Translations under genes and position numbers: made by a program
Notes under the pieces: model-generated
Told to the model about the DNA's origin: nothing
What the model saw: the letters and a program-made list of their open reading frames with translations, nothing else
The model's database searches: none
In this document: positions 56,813-64,000 of the stretch, piece by piece
Numbering within the stretch: the first letter of the stretch is position 1
Layout of the letters: every line of letters starts with the position of its first letter
DNA from: Ectothiorhodospiraceae bacterium
GTDB lineage: Bacteria > Pseudomonadota > Gammaproteobacteria > HK1
DNA length: 64,000 nt
Assembly (NCBI GenBank): GCA_024234875.1
Contig: JACKNM010000003.1
Coordinates: forward strand, 302,001 to 366,000
Reading direction: 5' to 3'

Positions 56813-57400
56813 ATGTCTCATGTCCCCGCATCGACCGCCGACCACACCACCGCCACGGCACCGCGCCGCCTCGACCGCGCCCATCGGCGCCTCGTCACCG
56901 CCGTGCAGGCGGTCGGCGATCGCTGGCTGCTCGGGCTCGTCGCGCGTTTCGCGTTCGCTGCCACCCTGCTTCCCTACTACCTCGCCAGTGCCCTGACCAA
57001 GCCCGGCGAGGGATGGCTCGGTCTTCTCGCCCCGGCCCCTGGCGCCTTCGCGCAGATCCTGCCGCCGATTGCCGAGCACTACGTCTACGACACTGCCGCG
57101 ATACCGTTCTTCCCCTGGCACCTGGTGGTGATCGCGGGCACCATCGCCGAGCTCGTCCTGCCGGTAATGGTGACCGTCGGGCTGCTCACGCGCTGGGCGG
57201 CGCTGGCGATGATCGGATTCGTGCTGGTGCAGACGTTCGTGGACGTGAGCTTCCACGGCGCGGCGCTCGGCGTGCTGTTCGACGGCAAGCCCGGCGGGCT
57301 CGCGGATCAGCGGCTGCTGTGGGTCGTGCCGCTGCTGGTGCTCGTGCTCCGTGGCGCCGGCACGGTCTCGCTCGACCGGTTGCTCGCGCCGCGCCGCTGA
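56813..57400 (+). CDS. DoxX-family membrane protein of the bufferin operon
   Basis: A 195-residue protein with four membrane helices after a polar 45-residue N-terminus: FAFAATLLPYYLASALTKP, VVIAGTIAELVLPVMVTVGLL and two more. The DoxX fold is common next to DUF2282/MNIO genes, where the protein may supply electrons or otherwise support the oxidative modification; its role is not established. GGAG is about nine bases upstream of the ATG, 37 bases after bufC. Confidence 0.9.
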   Translation: MSHVPASTADHTTATAPRRLDRAHRRLVTAVQAVGDRWLLGLVARFAFAATLLPYYLASALTKPGEGWLGLLAPAPGAFAQILPPIAEHYVYDTAAIPFFPWHLVVIAGTIAELVLPVMVTVGLLTRWAALAMIGFVLVQTFVDVSFHGAALGVLFDGKPGGLADQRLLWVVPLLVLVLRGAGTVSLDRLLAPRR

Positions 57401-57420
57401 TCGGCAACCAACGCGGCGCG

Positions 57421-58227
57421 TCAGTCCATGAACGCGCCGCCGTTGACGTTGATCGCCTCGCCGGTCAGGAAGTCGGCCGCGGGTGAGCAGAGGAACGCGA
57501 CGACGCCGGCCACGTCCTCGGGCGTCTGCAAACGCCCGAGCGGGGTGTCGCGGACGTAGTCGTCGACGACCCGCTCGGCGTCCACCCCGCGCAGCCTCGC
57601 CTCCCACTGGACCTCGCGCGCCTGCATCCCGGTGCGCACGTAGCCGGGGCACACCGCGTTGACGGTGATGCGCGCGCTCGCGAGCTCCCCCGCCATCGCC
57701 TGGGTCAGTCCGACCACCGCGAACTTCGAGGCCACGTAGTGGGCGAGGAACGGGGCATTGCCGCGCTTGCCGGCCATGCTCGCGATGTTGACGATGCGCC
57801 CGCGTGGACCATCGCCCGGCGGCCTCGGCTGGGCCAGCATCTGACGCACCGCGGCCTGCGAGCACACGAAGGTGCCGCGAGCGTTGACCCCCATGTTGTG
57901 CTCCCAGTCCTCGTCCGTGAGGTCGAGGAACGGAGCCATGGTGCTCACCCCGGCGTTGTTGCACCAGGCGTCGATGCGCCCATGACGCCCGACCACCTCG
58001 CTCAGGCAGCGCGCGACCGAGGCCCGGTCGGTGACATCGATCTCGAATGCAGTGGCCTGCCTTCCCGCAGCCTCGATCTCGGCCGCCACCGTCTCGGCCG
58101 CCGTCGGGTCGAGGTCCGCCACCGCCACCCGCGCACCCGATCTGGCCAGCGCGTGTGAGATGGCGCGGCCGATGCCGGTGCCGGCGCCGGTCACACAGAT
58201 CACCTGGGCATCTCGGTCACTGCTCAT
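57421..58227 (-). CDS. Short-chain dehydrogenase/reductase
   Basis: A 268-residue SDR. Cofactor motif TGAGTGIG near residue 14, NNAG (CNNAGVSTM) near 90, catalytic Ser in NIASMAG and Y-x3-K in HYVASK, and the C-terminal FLTGEAINVNGGAF. An Asp in VADLD after the second strand favours NAD over NADP. Substrate unknown. It is convergent with the bufferin operon, with only 20 bases between, and 64 bases downstream of the glycosyltransferase-like gene. Confidence 0.94.
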   Translation of the reverse strand: MSSDRDAQVICVTGAGTGIGRAISHALARSGARVAVADLDPTAAETVAAEIEAAGRQATAFEIDVTDRASVARCLSEVVGRHGRIDAWCNNAGVSTMAPFLDLTDEDWEHNMGVNARGTFVCSQAAVRQMLAQPRPPGDGPRGRIVNIASMAGKRGNAPFLAHYVASKFAVVGLTQAMAGELASARITVNAVCPGYVRTGMQAREVQWEARLRGVDAERVVDDYVRDTPLGRLQTPEDVAGVVAFLCSPAADFLTGEAINVNGGAFMD

Positions 58228-58291
58228 CGCGTCCTCCCGCGGTGCGGACGGCGCCGTGGGCTCGGCGGCGTCGGGTCGATGCCCGGCGATG

Positions 58292-60154
58292 CTAGCAGCG
58301 CCCGGCGCGTCGCGTCACAGCGGCATGCACCGCGCATGCATCGGCCGCGGCCAGAATGTCCGGCCACGCCATGACTGCCGCGCCGTAGTGTCGCCATGCG
58401 CGACGGACCCAATCCGTGGCGTCGTCGCGACCGGAGTGCGCGTCGACGTCGGCGAGCCGGGCCGGCAGGCCCGCGTCGATGGCGCCAACGGTCGCGACGA
58501 TCAGGCGGTCGAGGTCGCGGCGGTACCACGTGGGCAGCTCGGTCGCCTCGTCGAGCTGCGCCTCCAACCGCCGGACAGTGCGCGTCCGCTCCTCGAGCAG
58601 ACAGATCTCCAGAGCCTCGTGGATGCCGGCCGCGTCGGTGTCGCCGAGGTCGCGAATCCCGGCTCCGAGCAGCGCGAGCCGTGGCTGCGCCGGCGTGGCG
58701 GGGGGCAGGGCCAGTCGACGCTCCCAGAGCCAGGCGGTGAAGCGTGCGAAGCTCAGCCCGACCGGCCTGTCGAGCAGGTCCGCCGGCCACCGTCGCGGGG
58801 GGGCGGGGCGGTGCACCACCGCCCATGGGTGCTCGAGCACCCACGCGTCGGGGTCGGCGAGTGGGAGCAGGCGGCCGAGCAGGTAGTCCTCCCCGCGCAG
58901 CCGGGGAAAGAACGGTGGAAGGGCTCGGCGATGGTCCAGCGCCTTCAACGGCGACAGCATGCCGTGGCGTCGCGAGAGGCGGTGGGCGAGGGTGCCGAGC
59001 CAGACGTCGCGCCGGCGCAGCGCCGCCCGGTACCGCGCCTCGTCGTCGACCAGTCGCCGCCGTGACGCGTCGTCGAGCTCGAACATCCAGGCCGCCGATG
59101 CCGTTCCCGGATCGCCGTCGAGCCCGCAGGTCGCCACCGCGACGCGTCCCGTGCCGTCGACCAGCGCCTGCGCGGCCGCGCTGGCCATGCCGTCGAGGCG
59201 CACCGTCGCCCCTGTACCGCGTCGCAGATGGTCGGCCGCCGTGGCGAGGTCGTGTCCGAGCGACCCGGCGAGGCGGGCGATCGGGTCCGACGTGGGTCGT
59301 GCGCCGGCGCGCTGCCGGTCGCCGGCGTGAAAGGCCGCTTGCCGCGGGTGGGAGCCGAGGTGGATCTCGTCGACGACCGGCAGCGGCGGTGCGAGCGCGT
59401 GGCACACCACGTCGTCGTCCACGCACACCAGCGTCCGGCCGTGCGCGAGGAGCAGGGCGAAATCGAGGGCGCGGCCGGGTGAGACGCGGTCACCGTCGGC
59501 GTCGGCTGCGAGCAGGAACGCGATCTCCGCCCGGTGCGCGGGGGCGGCGTGGCACAGGGATGCGACGATGGCGCGCTGCTCCGGCGGCCCGAGGTAGGCG
59601 ATGGGGATGCCGTATCGATCCGCTGTCTCCGCGCACACGGCGCGGTTTCGCCGCACGCTCGTGGCCGAGCGCGAGTCGTCGACCACGACGTGGCCACGGG
59701 CCGCGACATCGGGGGCGGCGACCGTACCGAGGATCGACACCAGCGCCCGCCGCAGCATCGCGGGGCGATCGCAGGTGATCGTGCACACCATCGGGTCGGT
59801 GGGCGGGGCGGGCGCCGAACCGCGCGGCGCCAGCGCGCGCCCGACGTCGAGCGACGAGACGAGGAGCCCGGCGTCGTCGGCGGCGGCGACGACCGAGCGG
59901 GCCTCGGTGACGTCGGAGAAGTGGACGGGATCGTGCGCCACGATGGCGGCAGCGTGGTCCTCGAGGGGCTGCATGGTGACGCAGAGCGCCAGCGCGCGGG
60001 CATGGTGTGCCGGCATCCGCGCGCGGGTGCCGGTGCGCTCGCGCACCACCAGCACCGCGCCGTCGGCGAGGGCGTGCATGGCACACGGTGCGAGGACGAC
60101 CTGGTGGCGGTCGGTGGCGCTCGCGGAGCCGGCGTGCTCTCGTTCACCGGCCAT
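58292..60154 (-). CDS. Glycosyltransferase-like protein divergent from a Nif11-type peptide
   Basis: A 620-residue protein. Residues about 15-100 (HQVVLAPCAMHALADGAVLV ... DHAAAIVAHDPVHFSDV) resemble, loosely, a PqqD-like peptide-binding fold. Residues 120-270 show GT-A features: MVCTITCDRPAMLRRALVSI, VVVDDSRSATSVRRNRAVC and a D-x-D-like LVCVDDDVV. The remaining 350 residues contain WLGTLAHRLSRRHGMLSPLK and RLRGEDYLLGRLLP, the latter typical of sugar-transferase acceptor sides. No signal peptide. ATG 60154 is used; GTG 60208 adds 18 Pro/Ala-rich residues. Family and donor are unknown; the peptide gene next door suggests a peptide substrate (inference). Confidence 0.7.
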   Translation of the reverse strand: MAGEREHAGSASATDRHQVVLAPCAMHALADGAVLVVRERTGTRARMPAHHARALALCVTMQPLEDHAAAIVAHDPVHFSDVTEARSVVAAADDAGLLVSSLDVGRALAPRGSAPAPPTDPMVCTITCDRPAMLRRALVSILGTVAAPDVAARGHVVVDDSRSATSVRRNRAVCAETADRYGIPIAYLGPPEQRAIVASLCHAAPAHRAEIAFLLAADADGDRVSPGRALDFALLLAHGRTLVCVDDDVVCHALAPPLPVVDEIHLGSHPRQAAFHAGDRQRAGARPTSDPIARLAGSLGHDLATAADHLRRGTGATVRLDGMASAAAQALVDGTGRVAVATCGLDGDPGTASAAWMFELDDASRRRLVDDEARYRAALRRRDVWLGTLAHRLSRRHGMLSPLKALDHRRALPPFFPRLRGEDYLLGRLLPLADPDAWVLEHPWAVVHRPAPPRRWPADLLDRPVGLSFARFTAWLWERRLALPPATPAQPRLALLGAGIRDLGDTDAAGIHEALEICLLEERTRTVRRLEAQLDEATELPTWYRRDLDRLIVATVGAIDAGLPARLADVDAHSGRDDATDWVRRAWRHYGAAVMAWPDILAAADACAVHAAVTRRAGRC

Positions 60155-60297
60155 CGGTGCGCGTCTCGCGGCCGGTCGCGCCGACCCTTGATCCGGGACC
60201 GGATCCACCGGCGCCGACGCGCATACCCTGATTGCCAGGGCTGCGAGACGCGAATCGCGAACGCGCCGGCCTTCTCGGATCCTGGGGGAGAGTTCTC

Positions 60298-60675
60298 ATG
60301 CGCGAGTCGACGGTGTCCCGGTTCTTTCGACGGGTGGGTGACGATGCGGCGCTCGCCGAGGAGTATCGCGCCGCAGTTCGCGGCGCGATACGTGCGGCAG
60401 TGTGGCCTGCCATCACCGAGGTGGCGGCACGGCACGGGCACGCGTTCAGCCTGGAGGAGCTCGAGCAGTGGCTCGACGAGCGCGAGGCCGAGCTGAGCGA
60501 CGAGGCGCTGACCGGCATCGTGGGTGGGGCCGCGCGGCCACCCGCCGCTGCGGTGGCACGCATTCCCGGCATCGGCGCGTGGTGGCCACCCGCTGCCGTC
60601 GGCGCGGTGGTGATCGGTGCCATCACCGGCGCCTCGGACGACGACGGCGACGACCGGGAACCAATCTCACCCTGA
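60298..60675 (+). CDS. Nif11-type RiPP precursor with double-Gly leader
   Basis: A 125-residue peptide. Residues 1-77 match a Nif11 leader: RFFRRVGDDAALAEEYRAAV, then VAARHGHAFSLEELEQWLDE and ELSDEALTGIVGG ending in Gly76-Gly77, the usual site for C39-type cleavage. Residues 78-125 would be the core: hydrophobic and Gly/Ala-rich (RIPGIGAWWPPAAVGAVVIG at 88-107) then acidic (DDDGDD) at the end. It has no cysteine and only one Thr and two Ser, so lanthionine or cyclodehydration is unlikely. GGGGGAG lies eight bases before the ATG. No transporter or protease gene is adjacent. Confidence 0.8.
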   Translation: MRESTVSRFFRRVGDDAALAEEYRAAVRGAIRAAVWPAITEVAARHGHAFSLEELEQWLDEREAELSDEALTGIVGGAARPPAAAVARIPGIGAWWPPAAVGAVVIGAITGASDDDGDDREPISP

Positions 60676-60690
60676 CCGGGCGCCACGCGC

Positions 60691-61209
60691 TCAGATCAGG
60701 GTCAACTGCTCGTCGTCGGCCGGAGCGAGCGCACCCTCGAGCTCGAGCAGGAAGCGCTTGGTGGGCAGTCCGCCGCCGAACCCGGTGAGGGAGCCGTCGG
60801 CGCCGATGACGCGGTGGCAGGGCACGATGATCGGCAGCGGGTTGGCGCCGTTGGCGGCGCCGACCGCCCGGCTGGCGCGCGGCGTCCCGAGCGCGGCGGC
60901 GAGCCAGCCGTAGCTCCGCGTCTCACCGAACGGGATGTCGCGCAGGAGCGTCCACACCCGGCGCTGGAACTCGGTGCCGTGCATCACCAGCGCGACGTCG
61001 AAGACCCGAAGTCGCCCGTCGAAGTAGTCGCCGAGCTGCGCGGTCACGTTCGCGAACGGCGACGGATCGGGGGTCCATGTCGGCGGCGGGGCGAGCGAGC
61101 CGCGCCCGCTCGGGAATCCCAGGTAGTGGAGGCCCCTGGTGTCTCCGGCCAGCAACAGCCGTCCGATCGGGCTGTCGACATACGTGTAACGCAGGGCGAG
61201 ATCCTTCAC
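60691..61209 (-). CDS. ogt: Methylated-DNA-protein cysteine methyltransferase
   Basis: A 172-residue suicide enzyme that takes the methyl group from O6-methylguanine. The active-site PCHRVIG is in IIVPCHRVIGADGSLTGFGG near residue 135, and RRVWTLLRDIPFGETRSYG is the conserved helix-turn-helix region. GTG 61209 (reading KDLALRYTYVDSPIG) has GGAGG five bases upstream. The start overlaps the stop of the Ada-like regulator gene (GTGA), so the two halves of Ada are made as separate, coupled proteins. Confidence 0.95.
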   Translation of the reverse strand: MKDLALRYTYVDSPIGRLLLAGDTRGLHYLGFPSGRGSLAPPPTWTPDPSPFANVTAQLGDYFDGRLRVFDVALVMHGTEFQRRVWTLLRDIPFGETRSYGWLAAALGTPRASRAVGAANGANPLPIIVPCHRVIGADGSLTGFGGGLPTKRFLLELEGALAPADDEQLTLI

Positions 61210-61766
61210 CGGTGCCTCCGGCGGAGCGCCGACGGTGGCCTCCCGTACAGCTCGCGGAACACCGCGTTGAAGCGCCGCACGCTCCCGAAGCCGGCGCGGT
61301 ACGCGATCTCGGTGATGGGCAGGTCGCCGTCGTCCAGGAGACGCTTCGCCCGCTGCACGCGCATCGTCCTGGCGGTCTGGGTGGGCGACGCGCCGAGATG
61401 GCGCTCGAACAGCCGCGAGAGGTGGCGCGGACCCACCCCGAGTCGGGTGGCCAGCGCCTCCACGCTCGCGTCGTCGAGCGCACCCTCGCCGATCAGGCGC
61501 AGCGCGCGGTCGACGGTGGTCCGGGTTCCGTTCCAGGCGGGACAGAACGGCGCGGTCTCCGGCCGGCAACGCAGGCACGGCCGGAAGCCGTCGCGCTCGG
61601 CCGCGGCCGCGCTGGGGTAGTAGCACACGTTGGCCGACAGTGGCTGCTTCACCGGGCACACCGGGCGGCAGTAGATGCCGGTGGTCTTCACCGCGGTGAA
61701 GAACAGCCCGTCGTAGGCGGGATCGCGGCGTAGCCGCGCGGCGTCGCAGGTCTCGAAGTCGAGCAT
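61206..61766 (-). CDS. adaA: Ada-type methylphosphotriester sensor and AraC regulator (AdaA)
   Basis: A 186-residue protein: the N-terminal Ada Zn domain with four Cys (GIYCRPVCPVK at about 31-41 and PCLRCRPE at about 63-70) and a C-terminal AraC helix-turn-helix (VEALATRLGVGPRHLSRLF, ITEIAYRAGFGSVRRFNAVF). Methylation of the Zn-bound Cys by DNA phosphotriesters would turn it into an activator of ogt. On the minus strand, TATAGT (61773-61778) sits only seven bases from the ATG, so the transcript may be nearly leaderless. Divergent from the EamA gene. Confidence 0.93.
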   Translation of the reverse strand: MLDFETCDAARLRRDPAYDGLFFTAVKTTGIYCRPVCPVKQPLSANVCYYPSAAAAERDGFRPCLRCRPETAPFCPAWNGTRTTVDRALRLIGEGALDDASVEALATRLGVGPRHLSRLFERHLGASPTQTARTMRVQRAKRLLDDGDLPITEIAYRAGFGSVRRFNAVFRELYGRPPSALRRRHR

Positions 61767-61892
61767 GCGCCGACTATAGCGGAGTCCACCGGGTGCGAGC
61801 GCGCCGCACCGACTGACGAGGTCCGAAAACGGCCAGTCTCCGGCGTCGGCTCGGGGTCAGATCGCCTCGCGTGCCCATCGGTCTTCGACATC

Positions 61893-62801
61893 ATGGCCCT
61901 GCGTCGCGGTGACTGGACATTGCTGCTGCTGCTCTCGATGCTGTGGGGCGGCGCGTTCTTCTTCGTGGCGGTGGCGGTCCGCGACCTCCCGCCGCTCACG
62001 GTCGTGGTGCTGCGCACCGGCATCGCCGCCGCGGTGCTGGCGGTCGTCCTGCGCGCCGGAGGGCGGACGCCGCGACTGGCCATGGACACCTTGGGTCCGT
62101 ATGCGGCGATGGGCTTGCTGAACAACGTCGTCCCTTTCAGCCTGCTGTTCTGGGCACAGACCGCGATCACCAGTGGGCTGGCCGCCATACTCAACGCCAC
62201 CACTCCCCTGTTCGCGATGTTGCTCGCCCACGTCCTGCTGAAGGACGAGCCCATGGCCTGGAATCGGGTCGGGGGCGTCTTGCTCGGTATCGTCGGCGTC
62301 GCGATGCTGCTCGGCTTCAGCCTGCGCTCCGGGGCGGACGTCGGTGATCTCGCGATGGTCGCCTGCCTGTTGGCGGCGGCGTCCTACGGCATGGCCAGCG
62401 TCTACGGTCGTCGCTTTCGCGCCATGCGTCTGCAACCGATTCAGGTGGCGTGCGGGCAGCTCCTGGCGTCGACGGTGATCATGCTCCCGGTCGTCGGCAT
62501 GGTCGACGCGCCCTGGCGGCTGGCCCCGCCGGGGATGCCGGCGGTGGCGGCCGTAATCGCGCTGGCCACCGTGTCGACGGCGCTCGCGTACGTGGTGTTC
62601 TTTCGTCTCCTGGCGTCGGTCGGAGCCGTCGACACTGCTCTGGTGACGCTGTTGATCCCACCGAGCGCGGTCGCGCTCGGCTGGCTGTTCCTCGACGAGT
62701 TACTGGAGCCACACCAGCTCGCTGGCATGGGCATCATCGCGCTCGGGCTGCTGATGGTGGACGGGAGACTCGGTGCCCGTTTGCCCGCTCGCCGCCGGTG
62801 A
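61893..62801 (+). CDS. EamA/DMT-family transporter
   Basis: A 302-residue inner-membrane carrier with ten helices in two EamA repeats: residues about 5-140 (LLLLSMLWGGAFFFVAVAV, SGLAAILNATTPLFAMLLA) and about 150-295 (ACLLAAASYGMASVYGRRF, VDTALVTLLIPPSAVALGWL). Substrates of this family are metabolites such as amino acids or nucleotides; not predictable here. ATG 61893 is preceded by a short spacer shared with the Ada gene. Confidence 0.92.
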   Translation: MALRRGDWTLLLLLSMLWGGAFFFVAVAVRDLPPLTVVVLRTGIAAAVLAVVLRAGGRTPRLAMDTLGPYAAMGLLNNVVPFSLLFWAQTAITSGLAAILNATTPLFAMLLAHVLLKDEPMAWNRVGGVLLGIVGVAMLLGFSLRSGADVGDLAMVACLLAAASYGMASVYGRRFRAMRLQPIQVACGQLLASTVIMLPVVGMVDAPWRLAPPGMPAVAAVIALATVSTALAYVVFFRLLASVGAVDTALVTLLIPPSAVALGWLFLDELLEPHQLAGMGIIALGLLMVDGRLGARLPARRR

Positions 62802-62819
62802 CTTGCGGGCGCGACACCC

Positions 62820-63554
62820 TCAGAGCAGCGCGGTGGCCGCCAGCACCAGCAGCAGCCAGTGGGCGGCGTGGCGGTAGCCTCGCTCGCCGGCGCGGCGGAA
62901 GACCCGCGCACCGATGTTGGCGGTTCCGAGGTAGACGAGACCGACGGCGGCGAGCGGCAGCACGTCGCCCCATCGCAACAGCCCCTCGACGAGCACTGCG
63001 CCGAGATAGATCGGTCCGAGAAAGACGCTGAAGACGATGATGGTGGCGCGGCAACGCGTGGCGTCGAAGGGCTGCATCAGGATGAACGCCATCGCCGGTA
63101 GCGCGATGTAGGTGGTGCCGAGCACGAAGCCGAGGGCGAGGCCGATCGGAAAGACGACCGGCGCCGGCGTCGGTCGTGACAGGCGCCAGCCCGCCATCAG
63201 CACCGCCACACTCGCGATCGAGACGACGCCGATGGCGCGCTTGAGCAGCGCCGGGTCGAGCACGGGGAGCGCGAGCACTCCGACCGGCACCATCGCCATC
63301 ACCGGAACCGACAGCGCGACGACGAACCGCCAGTGCACGTCGCGGCGCACGTTCAGCAGCAGCGACGGATACGAGCAGAAGTCGACCACCGCGACCTTCG
63401 GCAGCAACGTCGCCGGGGTGAAGAGGTTGGCGAGCATCAGAGTCAGCGTGGCCGGTCCTCCGAAGCCCGCGAAGCCGCGGACGAAGCCGGCGAGGATGCT
63501 CGCACCCGCGAGCAGGGCGAGCGCCTCCAGGTCGCCGGAGTCGAGCGGACGCAT
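62820..63554 (-). CDS. TauE/SafE-family anion permease
   Basis: A 244-residue inner-membrane protein with about eight helices. The TauE start GFVRGFAGFGGPATLTLML and the repeated half LGFVLGTTYIALPAMAFIL are clear. The family exports sulfite or sulfoacetate, or moves other sulfur compounds and organic anions. ATG 63552-63554 has AGAGG seven bases upstream. It is convergent with the EamA gene (18-base spacer). Confidence 0.9.
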   Translation of the reverse strand: MRPLDSGDLEALALLAGASILAGFVRGFAGFGGPATLTLMLANLFTPATLLPKVAVVDFCSYPSLLLNVRRDVHWRFVVALSVPVMAMVPVGVLALPVLDPALLKRAIGVVSIASVAVLMAGWRLSRPTPAPVVFPIGLALGFVLGTTYIALPAMAFILMQPFDATRCRATIIVFSVFLGPIYLGAVLVEGLLRWGDVLPLAAVGLVYLGTANIGARVFRRAGERGYRHAAHWLLLVLAATALL

Positions 63555-63783
63555 GGGGTGGCCTCTGGTCCAGATGGACGGATCCGAGTGGCGCGCGTCG
63601 GCCGAGGCGAGCGCGGCGTGAGCATGACACAGCGCGCGGTGCCTCGGGCAACCTTGCTCGCTCGCGGTCACCGGGCGTGCCCGCACCCGAATGGGCCGCG
63701 GCCGGCGGCGCCGGCTCGTCACTGTGCCGCTGGTCGCCAGGTGGCATAATCCTCGCCCTCGACCTTCGGTGGAGCACTGCGAG

Positions 63784-64000
63784 ATGAGCGACGCGACGGC
63801 AGGGGTTCGCAGCGGGGGTGGTGGTTGGCGGCCGCCGGGAGCGATCGCGCTGGCGCCCATCAATACCTGGCCGCCGAGGCCGGCGGCGACGGCGCGCTGG
63901 CTCTTCGGGTTCCCCGGCTACCTCTGGCCCTACAACGCGTTCTGGTTGCTCGTGAGTGTCGTCACCTGGGCCTACCTGACGCCCGAGCTGGACGCGATGG
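63784..64000 (+). CDS. Sterol-desaturase-like protein, 5' part only
   Basis: Only the first 72 residues are in the window. After about 30 polar residues, the segment RWLFGFPGYLWPYNAFWLLV then VTWAYLTPELDAM resembles the N-terminus of fatty-acid-hydroxylase/sterol-desaturase proteins of Gammaproteobacteria (Pro-Trp-Pro-type start of the first helix). GGTGGAG lies nine bases before the ATG, and a CATAAT box at 63745-63750 may be its -10. The His clusters that would confirm the family are beyond the window. Confidence 0.6.
   Translation, partial: MSDATAGVRSGGGGWRPPGAIALAPINTWPPRPAATARWLFGFPGYLWPYNAFWLLVSVVTWAYLTPELDAM

Noticed and set aside
1..64000. CRISPR arrays, tRNA, rRNA, insertion sequences, prophage or integration sites
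   Set aside because: No regularly spaced direct repeats, no cloverleaf or rRNA-like segments, and no transposase or integrase frames were found on reading through both strands; a tRNA or small RNA could still be missed without a covariance search.

Overview
This is a GC-rich (about 70 percent G+C by eye) chromosomal window that reads like a free-living gammaproteobacterium. The strongest taxonomic clue is the block yicC-gmk-rpoZ-spoT-ridA-recG-ubiA on the minus strand, divergent from rph-rdgB-hemW. That order is typical of Pseudomonas- and Chromatiales-like Gammaproteobacteria. Ubiquinone synthesis (UbiA) and an outer-membrane lipid system (MlaE/F/D) also fit a Gram-negative. The exact lineage is inferred. 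No rRNA, tRNA, CRISPR array, transposase, integrase or phage gene was seen. GTG and TTG starts and 1-4 base overlaps (ATGA, GTGA, TTGA, TGATG) are frequent.

Layout. 1-7.1 kb: a sensor without output domain plus a DUF4388-like protein, a cold-shock protein, an MFS carrier, a small Cys protein, YceH, a diguanylate cyclase and a DUF4124-like protein. 7.1-15.2 kb: a fused E1 alpha/beta thiamine-diphosphate dehydrogenase whose frame runs on, without a stop, from an alpha/beta hydrolase; divergently, hydantoinase/oxoprolinase-type hyuB-hyuA, then a PiuC-type dioxygenase and a small conserved protein. 15.3-17.5 kb: a large lipoprotein with about eleven G-G-D-D-x-Y repeats. 17.6-27.8 kb: an orphan GspF-like protein, then a tightly coupled series of SpoIIE phosphatase, RsbW-like kinase, STAS protein, MlaE, MlaF, MlaD, auxiliary lipoprotein and membrane protein, followed by a TPR protein and an L,D-transpeptidase that share a C-terminal domain. 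27.8-38.7 kb: the conserved housekeeping block. 38.8-52.8 kb: a Ser/Thr kinase, a beta-hydroxyacid dehydrogenase, a persulfide-dioxygenase-like protein, a SulP transporter, then two EmrB-type MFS pumps flanking an amidohydrolase and an MlrC-type peptidase, a 2-hydroxyacid dehydrogenase and a CNNM/CorC protein. 52.8-53.1 kb: two structured intergenic repeats. 53.2-57.4 kb: an AraC regulator divergent from a YHS protein and a bufferin (RiPP metallophore) operon. 57.4-64 kb: an SDR, a glycosyltransferase-like protein divergent from a Nif11-type RiPP precursor, a split Ada system, two transporters and the start of a sterol-desaturase-like gene.

The two most interesting systems are both peptide based. 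The first is a complete bufferin set (DUF2282 precursor, MNIO enzyme, DUF2063 partner, DoxX protein) behind a YHS protein and an AraC regulator, with a perfect palindrome beside the first ribosome binding site and a hairpin before the precursor. The second, which appears less described, is a Nif11-like leader ending in Gly-Gly with a hydrophobic, cysteine-free core, facing a 620-residue GT-A-like protein with a possible peptide-binding N-terminus. Two further unusual points are a partner-switching module translated into the Mla lipid-transport operon, and the in-frame hydrolase-E1 junction carrying an internal ribosome binding site.
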